A stretch of 64,000 nucleotides of DNA from G963664115 sp965216035 (GTDB lineage: Bacteria; Acidobacteriota; Terriglobia; 20CM-2-55-15), in the NCBI GenBank assembly GCA_965216035.1, contig CBDCFM010000019.1:248001-312000 (forward strand), given 5' to 3'. Under the pieces are notes generated by a model, which ran no database searches, was not told the DNA's origin, and was given only the letters and a program-made list of their open reading frames with translations. Positions 44,779 through 53,750 of this stretch are shown in pieces; positions within the stretch are counted from its first letter, which is position 1; each line of letters begins with the position of its first letter. A program made the translations under genes and the position numbers.

Positions 44779-45693
44779 TTATTCGGCGTCGAAAGCGGCC
44801 CAGTGAAACTGCAACGAAGCGGCCGTGTGCTCTCGTGCGTAGTCCCAACCGTGGCGTCCCGGGTAGAGGTGGAACTCGTGGTCGATGCCCCGAGCATCGA
44901 GAACCTCGTGAAGCTGGGCGGCTCCGGTATAGAACCCGTACTGGTCTTCAGTGCCGCAGTCGAAGTAAATCTTCATACCGTTGAGGCTAACTTCGCGGGC
45001 AATGCCCAGCGGGTTGTTCTCGTCCCAGGACGCCATGCTCTCCGACACGCCAAATATATCGTCAAAGAGGGAGAGATACATCTGCTGCATTCTAGGGCTG
45101 AGGGTAGTGCTTTCGAATTCATCGAGCAGCATCGCGCTGTGCGCACTGACCGAGCCGAAGAGATCGGGATTCTTCATGGCAAGTTTCAGTGCCCCATAGC
45201 CACCCATGGATACGCCGCTGATCGCGCGCCCTTCTCGCGTTCCAAGTGCGCGGTTGTCTGATTCGATCATCGGTATAAACTCTTCGGTGACCATGTCTTC
45301 CCATCGTTCCCCGGACACGGAGTTTGTGTAGAAGCTGTTTTCTCCGAAAGGTACGGCGACGATGAACTCTCCGATCTCGCCCTCGGCGATCATCTTGTCG
45401 AGCATCAGGTCGGTGCGCCCGCGCGTGCTCCATCGTTTTTCGTTCTCGTTTGCTCCGTGGAGGAAGAACACGACGGGAAAGTCTTGATCGCTTTCTTCGT
45501 AGGACGGAGGCAAATACAGTCCGTAGGGTAGGTCGCGGGCGAGGATGTCGCTCGGAAACGTCTTGTACTGGACCCGGGAGCCGTTGGGTATGATGTCCCG
45601 ATCCGAGTCCTGACGGAAAGTTGGACGTTGATTCCCGAGTGAGGGAACACACAGGAAAACGACGATCAACGTAACGAGATCGCGCCAGCGCAT
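44779..45693 (-). CDS. Secreted esterase (S-formylglutathione-hydrolase/esterase D-like)
   Basis: The 304-residue protein has a Sec signal (MRWRDLVTLIVVFLCVPSLG) and an alpha/beta-hydrolase fold. The oxyanion region is FPVVFFLHGANENEKRWSTRG, the nucleophile elbow is ISGVSMGGYGALKLA, and a catalytic His is likely in HEFHLYPGRHGWDYAREH. The Asp in FDCGTEDQYGF completes the set. Family members (Ag85/esterase D) hydrolyse esters of short acids or feruloyl groups. It starts 4 bp after the stop of the CMD/AhpD-like gene, so the two form an operon. Confidence 0.9.
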   Translation of the reverse strand: MRWRDLVTLIVVFLCVPSLGNQRPTFRQDSDRDIIPNGSRVQYKTFPSDILARDLPYGLYLPPSYEESDQDFPVVFFLHGANENEKRWSTRGRTDLMLDKMIAEGEIGEFIVAVPFGENSFYTNSVSGERWEDMVTEEFIPMIESDNRALGTREGRAISGVSMGGYGALKLAMKNPDLFGSVSAHSAMLLDEFESTTLSPRMQQMYLSLFDDIFGVSESMASWDENNPLGIAREVSLNGMKIYFDCGTEDQYGFYTGAAQLHEVLDARGIDHEFHLYPGRHGWDYAREHTAASLQFHWAAFDAE

Positions 45694-45697
45694 GGGG

Positions 45698-46081
45698 TTA
45701 TTCCTCTTTCTGTGCTGCGACTTCCTTTTCGTTGTCAGGTTCCGGGGCAACGCTATCGTCGAAATGGCGGATGAGAAGTGCTTCAGAGGCCTTATCGGTT
45801 AAATCCACGATCGCGGCCGCGTTGACGCCCATCGTAATGGCGATCGTTTCGCTCAGTTCTTCGCGGGTCGCCCCGTATTTGAGCGCCTTCTTGATATGCC
45901 CTTCCAGACAACCCTCGCAATGAGCTGCGAGAGATGCGGCGATCGCGACCAATTCCTTGGTCTTGCGGTCCAACACGGAACTTTTGTAGGTATCCTGGTA
46001 GAAGCGGAAATAGATCTTCCGCATTCGGGGCTCGACCATGGTGTAGGACGGCCATTTCTCTTTACCGGTATCACTGCCCAT
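45698..46081 (-). CDS. Carboxymuconolactone decarboxylase/AhpD-like protein
   Basis: The 127-residue protein has the AhpD-like helix-turn motif with the catalytic cysteine pair CEGCLEGH, preceded by TKELVAIAASLAAH and followed by IKKALKYGATREELSETIAITMGV. AhpD-type proteins are small disulfide reductases or peroxidases; others decarboxylate muconolactone. The CxxC pair favours the redox type. The C terminus is acidic and short of structure. It is the first gene of a pair with the secreted esterase. Confidence 0.9.
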   Translation of the reverse strand: MGSDTGKEKWPSYTMVEPRMRKIYFRFYQDTYKSSVLDRKTKELVAIAASLAAHCEGCLEGHIKKALKYGATREELSETIAITMGVNAAAIVDLTDKASEALLIRHFDDSVAPEPDNEKEVAAQKEE

Positions 46082-46146
46082 AAAGGCGTTGCTCCATCAG
46101 TATTTACTTCCTCTAGAAAACTATCACGTGCAAAAGAGAATACGGG

Positions 46147-48150
46147 TTACGCGGCGATGCCGTCAAGGATCTCGCGTACGGTTTTGGTGAGTTCGCTCAA
46201 TGGGAAAGGCTTGGCGAGAAGCCCATCGATTCCAAGGGCCGTAACGGCTGCGAGCCGCTCGGGACTGGCATAGCCAGACGCGACCAGCACTTTCGTACGG
46301 GGATAAAGCGGCCGAATCGACTTCAATACAGTCCGTCCGTCCATTACCGGCATGATCATATCAAGGACAATAAGATCGACCTCGGCATTCATCTGCTGAA
46401 GTGCCTGTTCCCCGTTGGAAGCGCTGAGAATCCGGTACCCTGAATTTGACAGCGAGATTTCCATCAGCTCCAGCAGGTGCGGTTCGTCATCTACCACCAG
46501 AATTGTTTTCCGCCCTTCAGATCGTTTCGATTCAACGACGTTGGATGATTCGAACGTTTTCCCCGCCTTGGGGAACCAGATACGAAACTCCGTCCCCGTG
46601 TCCGTTTTGGTGTGCGCATCGGTCTTCAGAGAGGTTTCGACATCAATCGTTCCGCCGTGACGTTTGACCGTGGCGTAGGCCAGGCTGAGGCCGAGGCCGG
46701 TACCCCGGCCGCGCCTCTTAGTGGTGAAGAACGGGTCGAAGACCTTATCCACGACGTCGGGCCGGATACCCGGTCCTGTGTCTATCACACTGATCCGCAC
46801 ACCTTCGTTTTCCGCTCGTGTCTGGAATGTAATCGAGCCTTTTCCTTCCATAGCATCACGGGCATTGACGGCGAAATTGATCAACATCGGGGTCAGTTCG
46901 CCTTGATCAGCCTCGATCTTTGGCAGGGATTCGGCAAGATCAAGTCGGACGGAAATCGTGCGCTCCAGTGATTCCTTGAGCAATTGCTCCGCTGAACGGA
47001 CCACATCGTTCAGGCATAAGGGTTCAACCGAAACCGGTTGGTCGCGCCCCAGTCCCAGAAGTTGTTCGGTCAGCTGCGCGCCACGCTTGGATGCACGCAC
47101 GATTGCTTCAAGGCGTCGACCCCGCTTATCCGACGAGTTCCTCAACTGAAGTAATTCCGCCATCGGCAGTATGATTCCCAGTATGTTGTTGAAATCGTGC
47201 GCGATGCCACTGGCAAGGGCTCCGATGGATTCCATCTTCTGGGCGCGGGCCAGTTGGTGCGACAATTTCTTCTCTTCGGTGATATCTCGAACGATTACGG
47301 AAACCCGGACCGAGTCCGCGACGGCGCTCAACCGTCCTGTAAGCGGTTCGCTGTTGGGGGAGCGGAACTCTGCTTCGAAGTCCTGAACGGCACCGTCTTC
47401 CTGGACGCTCGCTTCGAAGAGTTCCGCAATTTCAGAATTGACGAGAAGGGCTTTGAAGTCAGTCCACTGTTTCACCGGGGAACACAGTGTGCTCGCCGCC
47501 TGGTTGGATCCGATTATCCGGAGATTCCTTGTGCAGATGTAGACGGGATCCCGCATGTGGTCGATCAACGCCCTGTACTGACTTTCCGCTGCGCTTAAAC
47601 CGTCATGGAGTTCGATGTTGGAAAGCGCACTGGAGAGTTGAGGTGCGATCATCATCAATGTGCGTCCCCTTGCTGGGTCGATCGAGGACGGTTCTTCGTC
47701 GGCCAACATCAGCAGCGCCTGGCATGTATCACCCTCAACCAGCGGAATGAAGAGCCATGACCGAAGGGAGGGAGGGAAAGGCCACCGGCTGTTGTCAATC
47801 TTCTCGGCATCCAGATCCAGGAGAGCGACCGGACCGGATTCACCTGCGAAATTGCCCGGTACCACGGAGAGATCGAATGAAGCAGGGAAGACCGCGACGC
47901 CGAAGACCGTCGAAGCGGCCAGGAGGTCGTACCGGTTTTCCAGACTTCGACGGTACAGGAGTGCATGTTTCGAAAGTGTTGCTTCCGCGATGATTTCAAC
48001 CAGTTCTTCTGCAAGCTCGTGTGTGGAGGTGTGACCCCTGGTCGCCTCACCCACACGGCTGACGAAGGAAAGTTCATCGATCTTCGAACCGAAAGCCGCA
48101 TCCGCGTTCTCGAGTGCTTCGCTGAAGTGAAAAGTAGGTTCATCGTGCAT
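46147..48150 (-). CDS. Hybrid histidine kinase (GAF-PAS-HisKA-HATPase-REC)
   Basis: The 667-residue protein is soluble. It has a GAF-like sensor (about 30-190), a PAS domain (YRALIDHMRDPVYICTRNLRIIGSNQAAS, about 200-300), a HisKA helix with the phospho-accepting His in ALASGIAHDFNNILG, and an ATPase domain (NAVNARD-type N box NFAVNARDAM, G1 DTGPGI, G2 GRGTGLGL). A C-terminal receiver domain has Asp in DLIVLDMIMPVMDG and Lys in LLAKPFPLS. It lies 8 bp after the HDOD gene on the same strand, so the two probably act together in signalling. No output domain is fused. Confidence 0.92.
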   Translation of the reverse strand: MHDEPTFHFSEALENADAAFGSKIDELSFVSRVGEATRGHTSTHELAEELVEIIAEATLSKHALLYRRSLENRYDLLAASTVFGVAVFPASFDLSVVPGNFAGESGPVALLDLDAEKIDNSRWPFPPSLRSWLFIPLVEGDTCQALLMLADEEPSSIDPARGRTLMMIAPQLSSALSNIELHDGLSAAESQYRALIDHMRDPVYICTRNLRIIGSNQAASTLCSPVKQWTDFKALLVNSEIAELFEASVQEDGAVQDFEAEFRSPNSEPLTGRLSAVADSVRVSVIVRDITEEKKLSHQLARAQKMESIGALASGIAHDFNNILGIILPMAELLQLRNSSDKRGRRLEAIVRASKRGAQLTEQLLGLGRDQPVSVEPLCLNDVVRSAEQLLKESLERTISVRLDLAESLPKIEADQGELTPMLINFAVNARDAMEGKGSITFQTRAENEGVRISVIDTGPGIRPDVVDKVFDPFFTTKRRGRGTGLGLSLAYATVKRHGGTIDVETSLKTDAHTKTDTGTEFRIWFPKAGKTFESSNVVESKRSEGRKTILVVDDEPHLLELMEISLSNSGYRILSASNGEQALQQMNAEVDLIVLDMIMPVMDGRTVLKSIRPLYPRTKVLVASGYASPERLAAVTALGIDGLLAKPFPLSELTKTVREILDGIAA

Positions 48151-48158
48151 GTGCTGTC

Positions 48159-48971
48159 CTAAACCGCCTTGAAGAAGTTTTCGATGTCATCAGCTTTCGA
48201 TTGGAGGTGTTTAGTGACTTCGCTCCAATCCTCGATGTTGATTTCCGCGACTTCGCCGTCCAGTCCCATCTGAATTGATCCGGCGACTCGATCGCTCACC
48301 CTGACGATATCGGTCAGAGTGCCGGTCCCGAGCTCTCCGACAGGTTCACCGTGGTGATCGGCGATGGCAGCACCAAAGGACTTGGGCAGTTGCCAGCGCT
48401 CGGCCAGCCAGACACCGGCCTGAAGATGGTCGATGCCCAGCATGGCGCGTTCGACCTCATCCCGTGTTCCCTCCTCCTGGTCCAAACCCTCGTGGACCCG
48501 TTCGTATTCTTCCGGGAATTCCGTATCGAGGACGAGCACTCCAATGTCATGAAGAAGGCCGACGCAAAAGGCTTCATCAGGAGATGCGTTCCCGGATCTT
48601 TCGGCGAGAAATGATGCGGCGTAGGCGACAGCAACCGAGTGCCTCCAGAAGTCCGTCTGCTTGACGCCACCTGTTTTCCATTTATCACTGACAAACGCAG
48701 ACAGCGACAGCTGCCTCAGCATCGTGGATCCGATGATGGATACGGCATGATTGACCGTCCGAACCTCGTTCCGAAGTCCGTAGTATGCCGAGTTGGCCAG
48801 ACGCAAAACCTTCGCTGTCAGGGACTGGTCACGGGAGATTATACGCGCGAGTGCCCGGTTGCTGCTCCGCTCGTCTTCTGCAGCCAGCAGGATCTTGCGG
48901 GCTACCACCGGGATCGTCGGTAGATCACGAAGCGCGTAGATACGTCTCTTGAAGTCAACGGCCGTGGACAT
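48159..48971 (-). CDS. HDOD-domain protein
   Basis: The 270-residue protein is one HDOD domain: LRDLPTIPVVARKILLAAEDERSSNRALARIISRDQSLTAKVLRLANSAYYG (about 15-66), AVSIIGSTMLRQLSL, FWRHSVAVAYAASFLAE, DEAFCVGLLHDIGVLVLD and AAIADHHGEPV. The HD-type residues are partly kept (HDIG, HHG), which is more than in most HDOD proteins. It serves as a signalling adaptor or a weak phosphodiesterase. It is followed 8 bp later by the hybrid kinase and diverges from nadA. Confidence 0.9.
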   Translation of the reverse strand: MSTAVDFKRRIYALRDLPTIPVVARKILLAAEDERSSNRALARIISRDQSLTAKVLRLANSAYYGLRNEVRTVNHAVSIIGSTMLRQLSLSAFVSDKWKTGGVKQTDFWRHSVAVAYAASFLAERSGNASPDEAFCVGLLHDIGVLVLDTEFPEEYERVHEGLDQEEGTRDEVERAMLGIDHLQAGVWLAERWQLPKSFGAAIADHHGEPVGELGTGTLTDIVRVSDRVAGSIQMGLDGEVAEINIEDWSEVTKHLQSKADDIENFFKAV

Positions 48972-49241
48972 AACTTTGCCTCGTCTTACAAAATCGACAT
49001 TTCAGCTTCGAAGCTTTAGCAAAGCTCCAAAGAGGGCGCTCGTCAAATGGTGGATGAGACTGACCCTAACAGATTGATTTGCCTGAACCTGATACGTTCG
49101 GGCCGATTGACAGTCTGTGAATCCGTTCAGTAAGATATCGGAGTAGGCTTGATAAAGGATCCCTTGCGCGGACCCTCTTATTCCCGCCTGTCGAGAGTGT
49201 TATGGCTAATCAGTCAATGTATTGAGCCCGTTTACAGGACC
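48972..49241. promoter_or_regulatory. Divergent promoter region between HDOD and nadA
   Basis: About 270 bp carry the promoters of two divergent transcripts. No defined operator could be assigned. The nadA frame stays open upstream to 49149, but homology begins at ATG 49242, so this stretch is treated as non-coding. Confidence 0.4.
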
Positions 49242-50342
49242 ATGTTTCAGACACTTCTGCCCAAGCACTTAACCCGGTTGAGCGAAGATGAAACGGATCG
49301 GAGAATCACCGAAGTCAGGGAGCGCGTGGGTTCGCGTTTAGTGGTCCTTGGGCACCACTATCAGCGCGACGAAGTGATCAAATTTGCCGACTTTCGGGGG
49401 GATTCCTTCAAGCTTGCCCGATGGGCTTCCGAGCAGAAGGATGCTGAATACATTCTGTTTTGCGGCGTCCATTTCATGGCCGAAAGCGCTGACGTACTGA
49501 GCGCTTCCTACCAGAAGGTGATTCTGCCGGACTTGAACGCAGGTTGTTCGATGGCGGACATGGCTGCCCTGGATCAGGTCGAAACGTGTTGGGACGAACT
49601 CAGCAAACTGACGCTTGATACCATCATTCCGATTACCTACATGAATTCGACCGCAGGAGTCAAAGCATTTTGCGGGCGTCACGGCGGGGCTGTCTGCACA
49701 TCTTCGAATGCTCCTGCTGTGATGCGTTGGGCTCTGGAGCGCGCGGACCGGCTCTTGTTCCTTCCCGATCAGCATCTGGGACGCAATACAGGCTATCACC
49801 TTGGATTCCGCCTGGAAGAAATGGCGGTTTGGGATCCTTACGAGGAACTCGGAGGGAACACCCGAGAGGCATTGATCGAGAGCCGCATCGTCCTGTGGAA
49901 GGGCCATTGTTCTGTCCATGGGCGTTTCCTGCCCGAACATGTGGAGAAGGTGCGTCAACGGTACCCCAATATCCGTGTGATCGCCCATCCGGAGTGCCGG
50001 TTTGAAGTTGTTCAGGCTTCCGATGCCGTGGGCTCCACCGAGCACATTATCAAGTGTGTGTCGCAGTCACCGGCCGGTACCGAGTGGGCGATCGGGACGG
50101 AAATTCACCTGGTCAACCGATTGCGAAACGAAAATCCCGAGCGACTGATCATTCCCCTTGATGATTGCGGGTGCCTCTGCTCGACAATGTTTCGGATCGA
50201 TCCGTCGCACCTGCTCTGGGCCATGGAGAGCCTTCTCGAAGATCGTGTCGTCAACCAGATCACGGTAGCCGACGAAGTGGCCCGTTGGGCTCGCGTTTCG
50301 TTGAACCGGATGCTGGAAATCACTCACTCACAAGTCGAGTGA
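49242..50342 (+). CDS. nadA: Quinolinate synthase
   Basis: The protein of about 366 residues has NadA blocks: LVVLGHHYQRDEVIKFADFRGDSFKLAR, ILFCGVHFMAESADVL, the first cluster Cys in NAGCSMADM, the TYMNSTAGVKAFCGRHGGAVCTSSNA region and the DDCGCLCSTMFRI end. This group (long NadA with a 4Fe-4S cluster) condenses iminoaspartate and DHAP to quinolinate for NAD synthesis. nadB and nadC are not in the window. ATG 49242 is preferred over upstream starts because of homology. Confidence 0.95.
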   Translation: MFQTLLPKHLTRLSEDETDRRITEVRERVGSRLVVLGHHYQRDEVIKFADFRGDSFKLARWASEQKDAEYILFCGVHFMAESADVLSASYQKVILPDLNAGCSMADMAALDQVETCWDELSKLTLDTIIPITYMNSTAGVKAFCGRHGGAVCTSSNAPAVMRWALERADRLLFLPDQHLGRNTGYHLGFRLEEMAVWDPYEELGGNTREALIESRIVLWKGHCSVHGRFLPEHVEKVRQRYPNIRVIAHPECRFEVVQASDAVGSTEHIIKCVSQSPAGTEWAIGTEIHLVNRLRNENPERLIIPLDDCGCLCSTMFRIDPSHLLWAMESLLEDRVVNQITVADEVARWARVSLNRMLEITHSQVE

Positions 50343-50446
50343 GCAATTGAGTTAAGCGTTGAGACCTGATCGCTGTGGGTTTCGGAGATCATCTCGTCTC
50401 TTCTTAACTCTTAACTCACTACTGTTACCTCGACTTCACCCGAACA

Positions 50447-50725
50447 GTGGCCCCGACCACCAGAAAACTTTTTACCGCTAGTCGCATTGTCCAGGGTATC
50501 GGTTATCGTCACTTTGCTTCGGGCCCGTGCCGGCGCCACGACATCCTGGGATTCGCGAATAACTTGACCGATGGGCGGGTCGAGGTCGTCGCAGAAGGTG
50601 AAATCGTGGCGTTGGCCGCTTTTCGACGGGAACTGGAACGGGGGCCTGCAGTCTCGGGCGTGGACGCGGTCACTAAGTCAGAGCCCCCATTCTTTAATCC
50701 ATTTAAAGCCTTTAATATTCTGTAA
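50447..50725 (+). CDS. acyP: Acylphosphatase
   Basis: The 92-residue protein has the acylphosphatase signature RIVQGIGYRHFASGPCRRHDILGFANNLTDGRVEVVAEG, with the catalytic Arg (GYR) and Asn (NNL). It hydrolyses acyl phosphates. It starts at GTG 50447 and ends 18 bp before apt, which it probably accompanies on one transcript. The C-terminal SEPPFFNPFKAFNIL is a little longer than usual. Confidence 0.88.
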   Translation: MAPTTRKLFTASRIVQGIGYRHFASGPCRRHDILGFANNLTDGRVEVVAEGEIVALAAFRRELERGPAVSGVDAVTKSEPPFFNPFKAFNIL

Positions 50726-50743
50726 CATCCGAGGTCTAACCAC

Positions 50744-51259
50744 ATGGATGAGTTCAAGAAATTGATCCGCGAAGTACCTGATTTTCCAAAACCCGGTATT
50801 CTCTTCTACGACATCACGACGCTGCTCAAGCACCGCCCTGGCTTTTGCCGGCTAATTGATTACTTGACGCTTCAGACGCGCCTGATTCAGGCGGACTTTG
50901 TCCTGGGCATCGAAGCCCGCGGTTTCATATTCGCGCCCGCGCTGGCCTATAACCTCAATGCCGGCTTCATTCCGATCCGCAAGCCGGGGAAACTTCCCTC
51001 GGAAACGGAAGCTGTCACCTACGATCTGGAATACGGCACGGACACGCTGGAAATCCACAAGGGGGCGTTTCCGCAAGGAAGTCGGGTTATCGTCGCCGAT
51101 GACCTACTCGCCACCGGCGGGACGGCTCAAGCAGCAGCCCAACTGGTAGAGAAGGCGGGAGGCGTGGTTGCCGGCTTTACGTTTGTCGTGGAGTTGGAGT
51201 TCTTAAACGGCAGGGAAAAACTCGACGGCTACGAAGTATTTTCGTTGATCCAGTACTGA
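50744..51259 (+). CDS. apt: Adenine phosphoribosyltransferase
   Basis: The 171-residue enzyme converts adenine and PRPP to AMP. It has LIREVPDFPKPGILFYDITTLL at the start, GIEARGFIFAPALAYNL, IPIRKPGKLP, and the PRPP-binding loop VIVADDLLATGGTAQAAAQLVE. Length and order are canonical. It is transcribed with acylphosphatase, and a possible structured RNA follows downstream. Confidence 0.96.
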   Translation: MDEFKKLIREVPDFPKPGILFYDITTLLKHRPGFCRLIDYLTLQTRLIQADFVLGIEARGFIFAPALAYNLNAGFIPIRKPGKLPSETEAVTYDLEYGTDTLEIHKGAFPQGSRVIVADDLLATGGTAQAAAQLVEKAGGVVAGFTFVVELEFLNGREKLDGYEVFSLIQY

Positions 51260-51287
51260 TGAGTGGGACAGATCTCTATTGGCAAAA

Positions 51288-51467
51288 AGCGTGCCCGTCC
51301 AGCCGGTTTCTGTTTCAGCTTGAGCCGCCCCGCCCGGGCTCAAACCGGGACGATCTGGTGGTTGCGCCCGCCTCCGTCCGGTCAGAGTTCGTAGGGACGT
51401 AGACCCTCGCCTCGGGCCGCCAGCAGTGTGTTTTTGCTGACGGCAATCGTCACACTCGGACGGGTCC
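51288..51467 (+). ncRNA. Candidate structured RNA downstream of apt
   Basis: About 180 bp fold by eye into a closed multibranch structure. The closing stem is GCCCGTCC (51293-51300) with GGACGGGT (51458-51465). Hairpin 1 is CCGGTTT..TTGAGCC with GGCTCAAACCGG (51303-51348). A long arm is CTGGTGG..CCCG with CGGGCCGCCAG (51355-51423). A last hairpin is AGTGTG with CACACT (51425-51456). No ORF is credible here. It does not match SRP, tmRNA or RNase P consensus by eye; a 6S-like RNA is one option. The strand is tentative. Confidence 0.4.
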
Positions 51468-52401
51468 GGAAAGATAACGCCCAAGCAGCCTGCGGCCCCC
51501 GGCCCCCCGCGTGCCGTGATGAATCCAAGCCGTGCCGGCTACCAGCGAATATTTCCCTCTATGGTCCTCCTTCCAGACCTTGCCCGACGCCGGACTGGAC
51601 TCAGCTGCCACCCTCGGAGCCTGGACCCGCTCCGAACGCCGCGCTCGGTTCAGCTTCCACGATCCTTGATGGAATCAGGGAGCAGATGAAGGTGAATATC
51701 ACGGGCACTCGACGCATCCGGTTGCTATTCATGCCCGTCGTTGTTGCTGATGTGCACTTCCGTCCCGAGCCTTCAAAGCCGCACCCGGCCTCGATCGAAC
51801 CCGCTCTGTTTTCGAAACGCCTTCTGAAGTGTGTGCCTGCCGGGTGATGTTTTCAATGAGGCGGGGAGAGAGGCAAGCCCTTCTGACTGTTGTCCAGGAA
51901 GACCGCCCAACGTAGTGAGGGGGTTGTGATTGCACCAGAATGGGGTGGTTTTCAGGGAATAATCCCCGGATTTTGCGACGGTCCCGTGATGCTGACAGGT
52001 GCCGGGATCAGTGTCGTCACGTGTGGACTGGCTTGTTCGAGTGATTAGAGCATTGGAATCAGAGATGCATACACTGATTCTGCATATACCCCGGTGAGGT
52101 TCCAAGTGAACGGACGATTTGTTGGCATCCACGTCAAGACCGACACGGTAGATGCCGCGACCCGGCCGACGGGCGAGGTGGGGGCTGAGGATGCCACCCT
52201 CCACCGCATTCATGAATTTGTCGTTAGTGTTCAGGAAATTCACCCCGAAGTTATTGGGACTTCAGGCCACGGCAGGCTGGAGATGTCCGGGGAGGCGGAT
52301 GGGTGTCGGCGGCCCTCGGGAAAGGGCAATTTGAGGCCATTGACGGCGATTGCTCCAATCGTGGACAGGTCGACCCCGTAAGGCGATAAGGAGAGAAAAC
52401 T
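51468..52401. other. Gap of about 930 bp with no recognised gene
   Basis: Open frames exist on both strands (for example 52094-52381 plus and 51773-52243 minus), but they lack ribosome-binding sites and recognisable domains and have low-complexity composition. No repeat of other parts of the window was seen. The promoter for the following small gene should lie near its end; AAGGAGAG at 52387-52394 is its ribosome-binding site. Confidence 0.4.
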
Positions 52402-52731
52402 ATGGCGCTACCAGAATCTATGGACTTGCCACTATTTACAGGACCATCTCTTGGCAGCAACCCAACTCAAATGCGGGAGCTGTCTGTCGGACCGCTGCTT
52501 GCCAAACTCGCCGACGCGAATAGACGCATCGCGACGCTTGAATCGGAACTGGTGGGTAAGAGGGAGGCCCTCGCTCAGTTGCTCGCTGAAGATCTTCGAA
52601 CGTGTGAGGAACTCTCTGCACTCCAGAAGATCATCTGGGGCTGTCATCGTGAGATGCCCGGTAGCTGCGATTGCGCCGTGTGTGCTGAAGTCGAGCAGAG
52701 CGAGAGAGAGCTCGAACGCCTGGTCGAATGA
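52402..52731 (+). CDS. Small coiled-coil protein with C-terminal CxCxxC motif (paralogue 1)
   Basis: The 109-residue protein has a good Shine-Dalgarno (AAGGAGAG, 8 bp before ATG). Residues of about 30-75 form a heptad-like helix (LAKLADANRRIATLESELVGKREALAQLLAEDLRTCEELSALQKIIW). It ends with CHREMPGSCDCAVCAEVEQSERELE. The last part, HRxxPxxCxCxxCAEVE, is shared with the protein at 53751-54092, so these are paralogues. I recognise no named family. The cysteines may bind zinc or a metal. A receiver-domain protein follows 25 bp later. Confidence 0.72.
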   Translation: MALPESMDLPLFTGPSLGSNPTQMRELSVGPLLAKLADANRRIATLESELVGKREALAQLLAEDLRTCEELSALQKIIWGCHREMPGSCDCAVCAEVEQSERELERLVE

Positions 52732-52756
52732 CCCCGCGATTGGCAGTCTAAAATCA

Positions 52757-53245
52757 GTGGACAGCTGCGATATTGCGCTGCGATCTAGCGATGATGGGCG
52801 GGTGCATGTGACTCCGATTCATGCCCAAACGGGGCGAGTCTTGGTCTTGGACGACGATCCCGAAATTTGCCAGGTGCTGAAGCGGTTGCTGGGGCGGACA
52901 CACGATGTCGTCACAGCTGACTCGGGGGTGGAGGGCCGTAAGATCCTGGAGCAGGACCAGTCCTTCGATGTCATCCTGTGTGATCTGATGATGCCCGACT
53001 TGACCGGCATGGAGTTACACGAGTGGCTCTCGGCCGATTACCCTGCGCTCTCGAGGCGAATGGTATTCCTCACTGGTGGTATCTTTACCCGCCGGGCTGC
53101 CGAGTACCTGTCCAGCGTCAGCAACCTGCAGGTCCAGAAGCCGTTCGACTCGGTCGAACTGCCGCGGCTCGTCACTGATCTCGTGAAATCGGCCACAGGA
53201 GGAAAGTCCCGGGTGCGGCCACCAACCCATCCAGGTTCCGCGTGA
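52757..53245 (+). CDS. Orphan receiver-domain response regulator
   Basis: The protein is essentially one receiver domain: RVLVLDDDPEICQVLKRLLGRTHDVVTADSGVEG, the phospho-acceptor Asp in DVILCDLMMPDLTGMEL, Thr in RMVFLTGGIF and Lys in NLQVQKPFDSVEL. No output domain follows; the C terminus is a short basic tail. GTG 52757 is one possible start; GTG 52802 or 52808 would place the start just before the domain. It lies between the small coiled-coil gene and tRNA-Arg. A kinase partner is not adjacent. Confidence 0.8.
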   Translation: MDSCDIALRSSDDGRVHVTPIHAQTGRVLVLDDDPEICQVLKRLLGRTHDVVTADSGVEGRKILEQDQSFDVILCDLMMPDLTGMELHEWLSADYPALSRRMVFLTGGIFTRRAAEYLSSVSNLQVQKPFDSVELPRLVTDLVKSATGGKSRVRPPTHPGSA

Positions 53246-53378
53246 CCCGCCTGGCTCCTGAATGGGGTCGACTCGGTCCGGGATATTTCATTCCGAGCCT
53301 GTTCCAGAACAGCAGGTGAGTGCCTCCACTCATTCGGCTCCCATTTCTCTTTGCTGAGTTGCTAAGCTGAGGGGTTGC

Positions 53379-53452
53379 GGCCCTGTAGCTCAGGTGGATA
53401 GAGCAGCGGTTTCCTAAACCGGAGGTCGGAGGTTCGAGTCCTCCCAGGGTCA
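53379..53452 (+). tRNA. tRNA-Arg (CCT)
   Basis: The 74-nt cloverleaf is complete. The acceptor GGCCCTG pairs with CAGGGTC and the discriminator is A. The D arm contains GCTCAGGTGGATAGAGC, the anticodon loop is TTCCTAA with anticodon CCT, and the T arm is GGAGGTTCGAGTCCTCC. CCA is not encoded. tRNA-Arg genes are frequent integration sites for mobile elements, and this one sits inside an accessory-looking stretch. Confidence 0.95.
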
Positions 53453-53750
53453 TTTAATTCCAGAGAATTGACACCGGTGTTCTGGCTCCCTCTATCACGC
53501 CGGTGGGGTGATTGAGCAATGCCCTGTCTTTGATCTACTGTCTGTTGACCCCTGCTCCAATTTTATTTCTTATATTTTCTGTATTATTCGCGCTCCGTCG
53601 CCCCTCTACTGAGTATCTCGGGACATCTGCGGTATCTAACTCTTGGCGTAGCCTAAGGCTCGAACGATTTTCAAGACCCGAACTTAGGGAGCCAACCCGG
53701 GCACTTAGTGAGCGCTTAAAAGGTTGTGGATGACTTATGGGAGGTGGGCA

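Noticed and set aside
49149..49241. Upstream extension of nadA by 31 residues
   Set aside because: NadA homology starts at ATG 49242; the extension has no conserved residues.
51455..51505. SRP-RNA-like GGTCCGGAA followed by AGCAGCC
   Set aside because: The spacing between the two blocks is too long and the SRP hairpin pairing is absent.
51773..52243. 156-residue minus-strand open frame
   Set aside because: Composition and lack of start signal suggest a chance frame; nothing recognisable.
53512..53733. 73-residue open frame with a hydrophobic start
   Set aside because: No ribosome-binding site, AT-rich pocket, and no family; not convincing as a gene.
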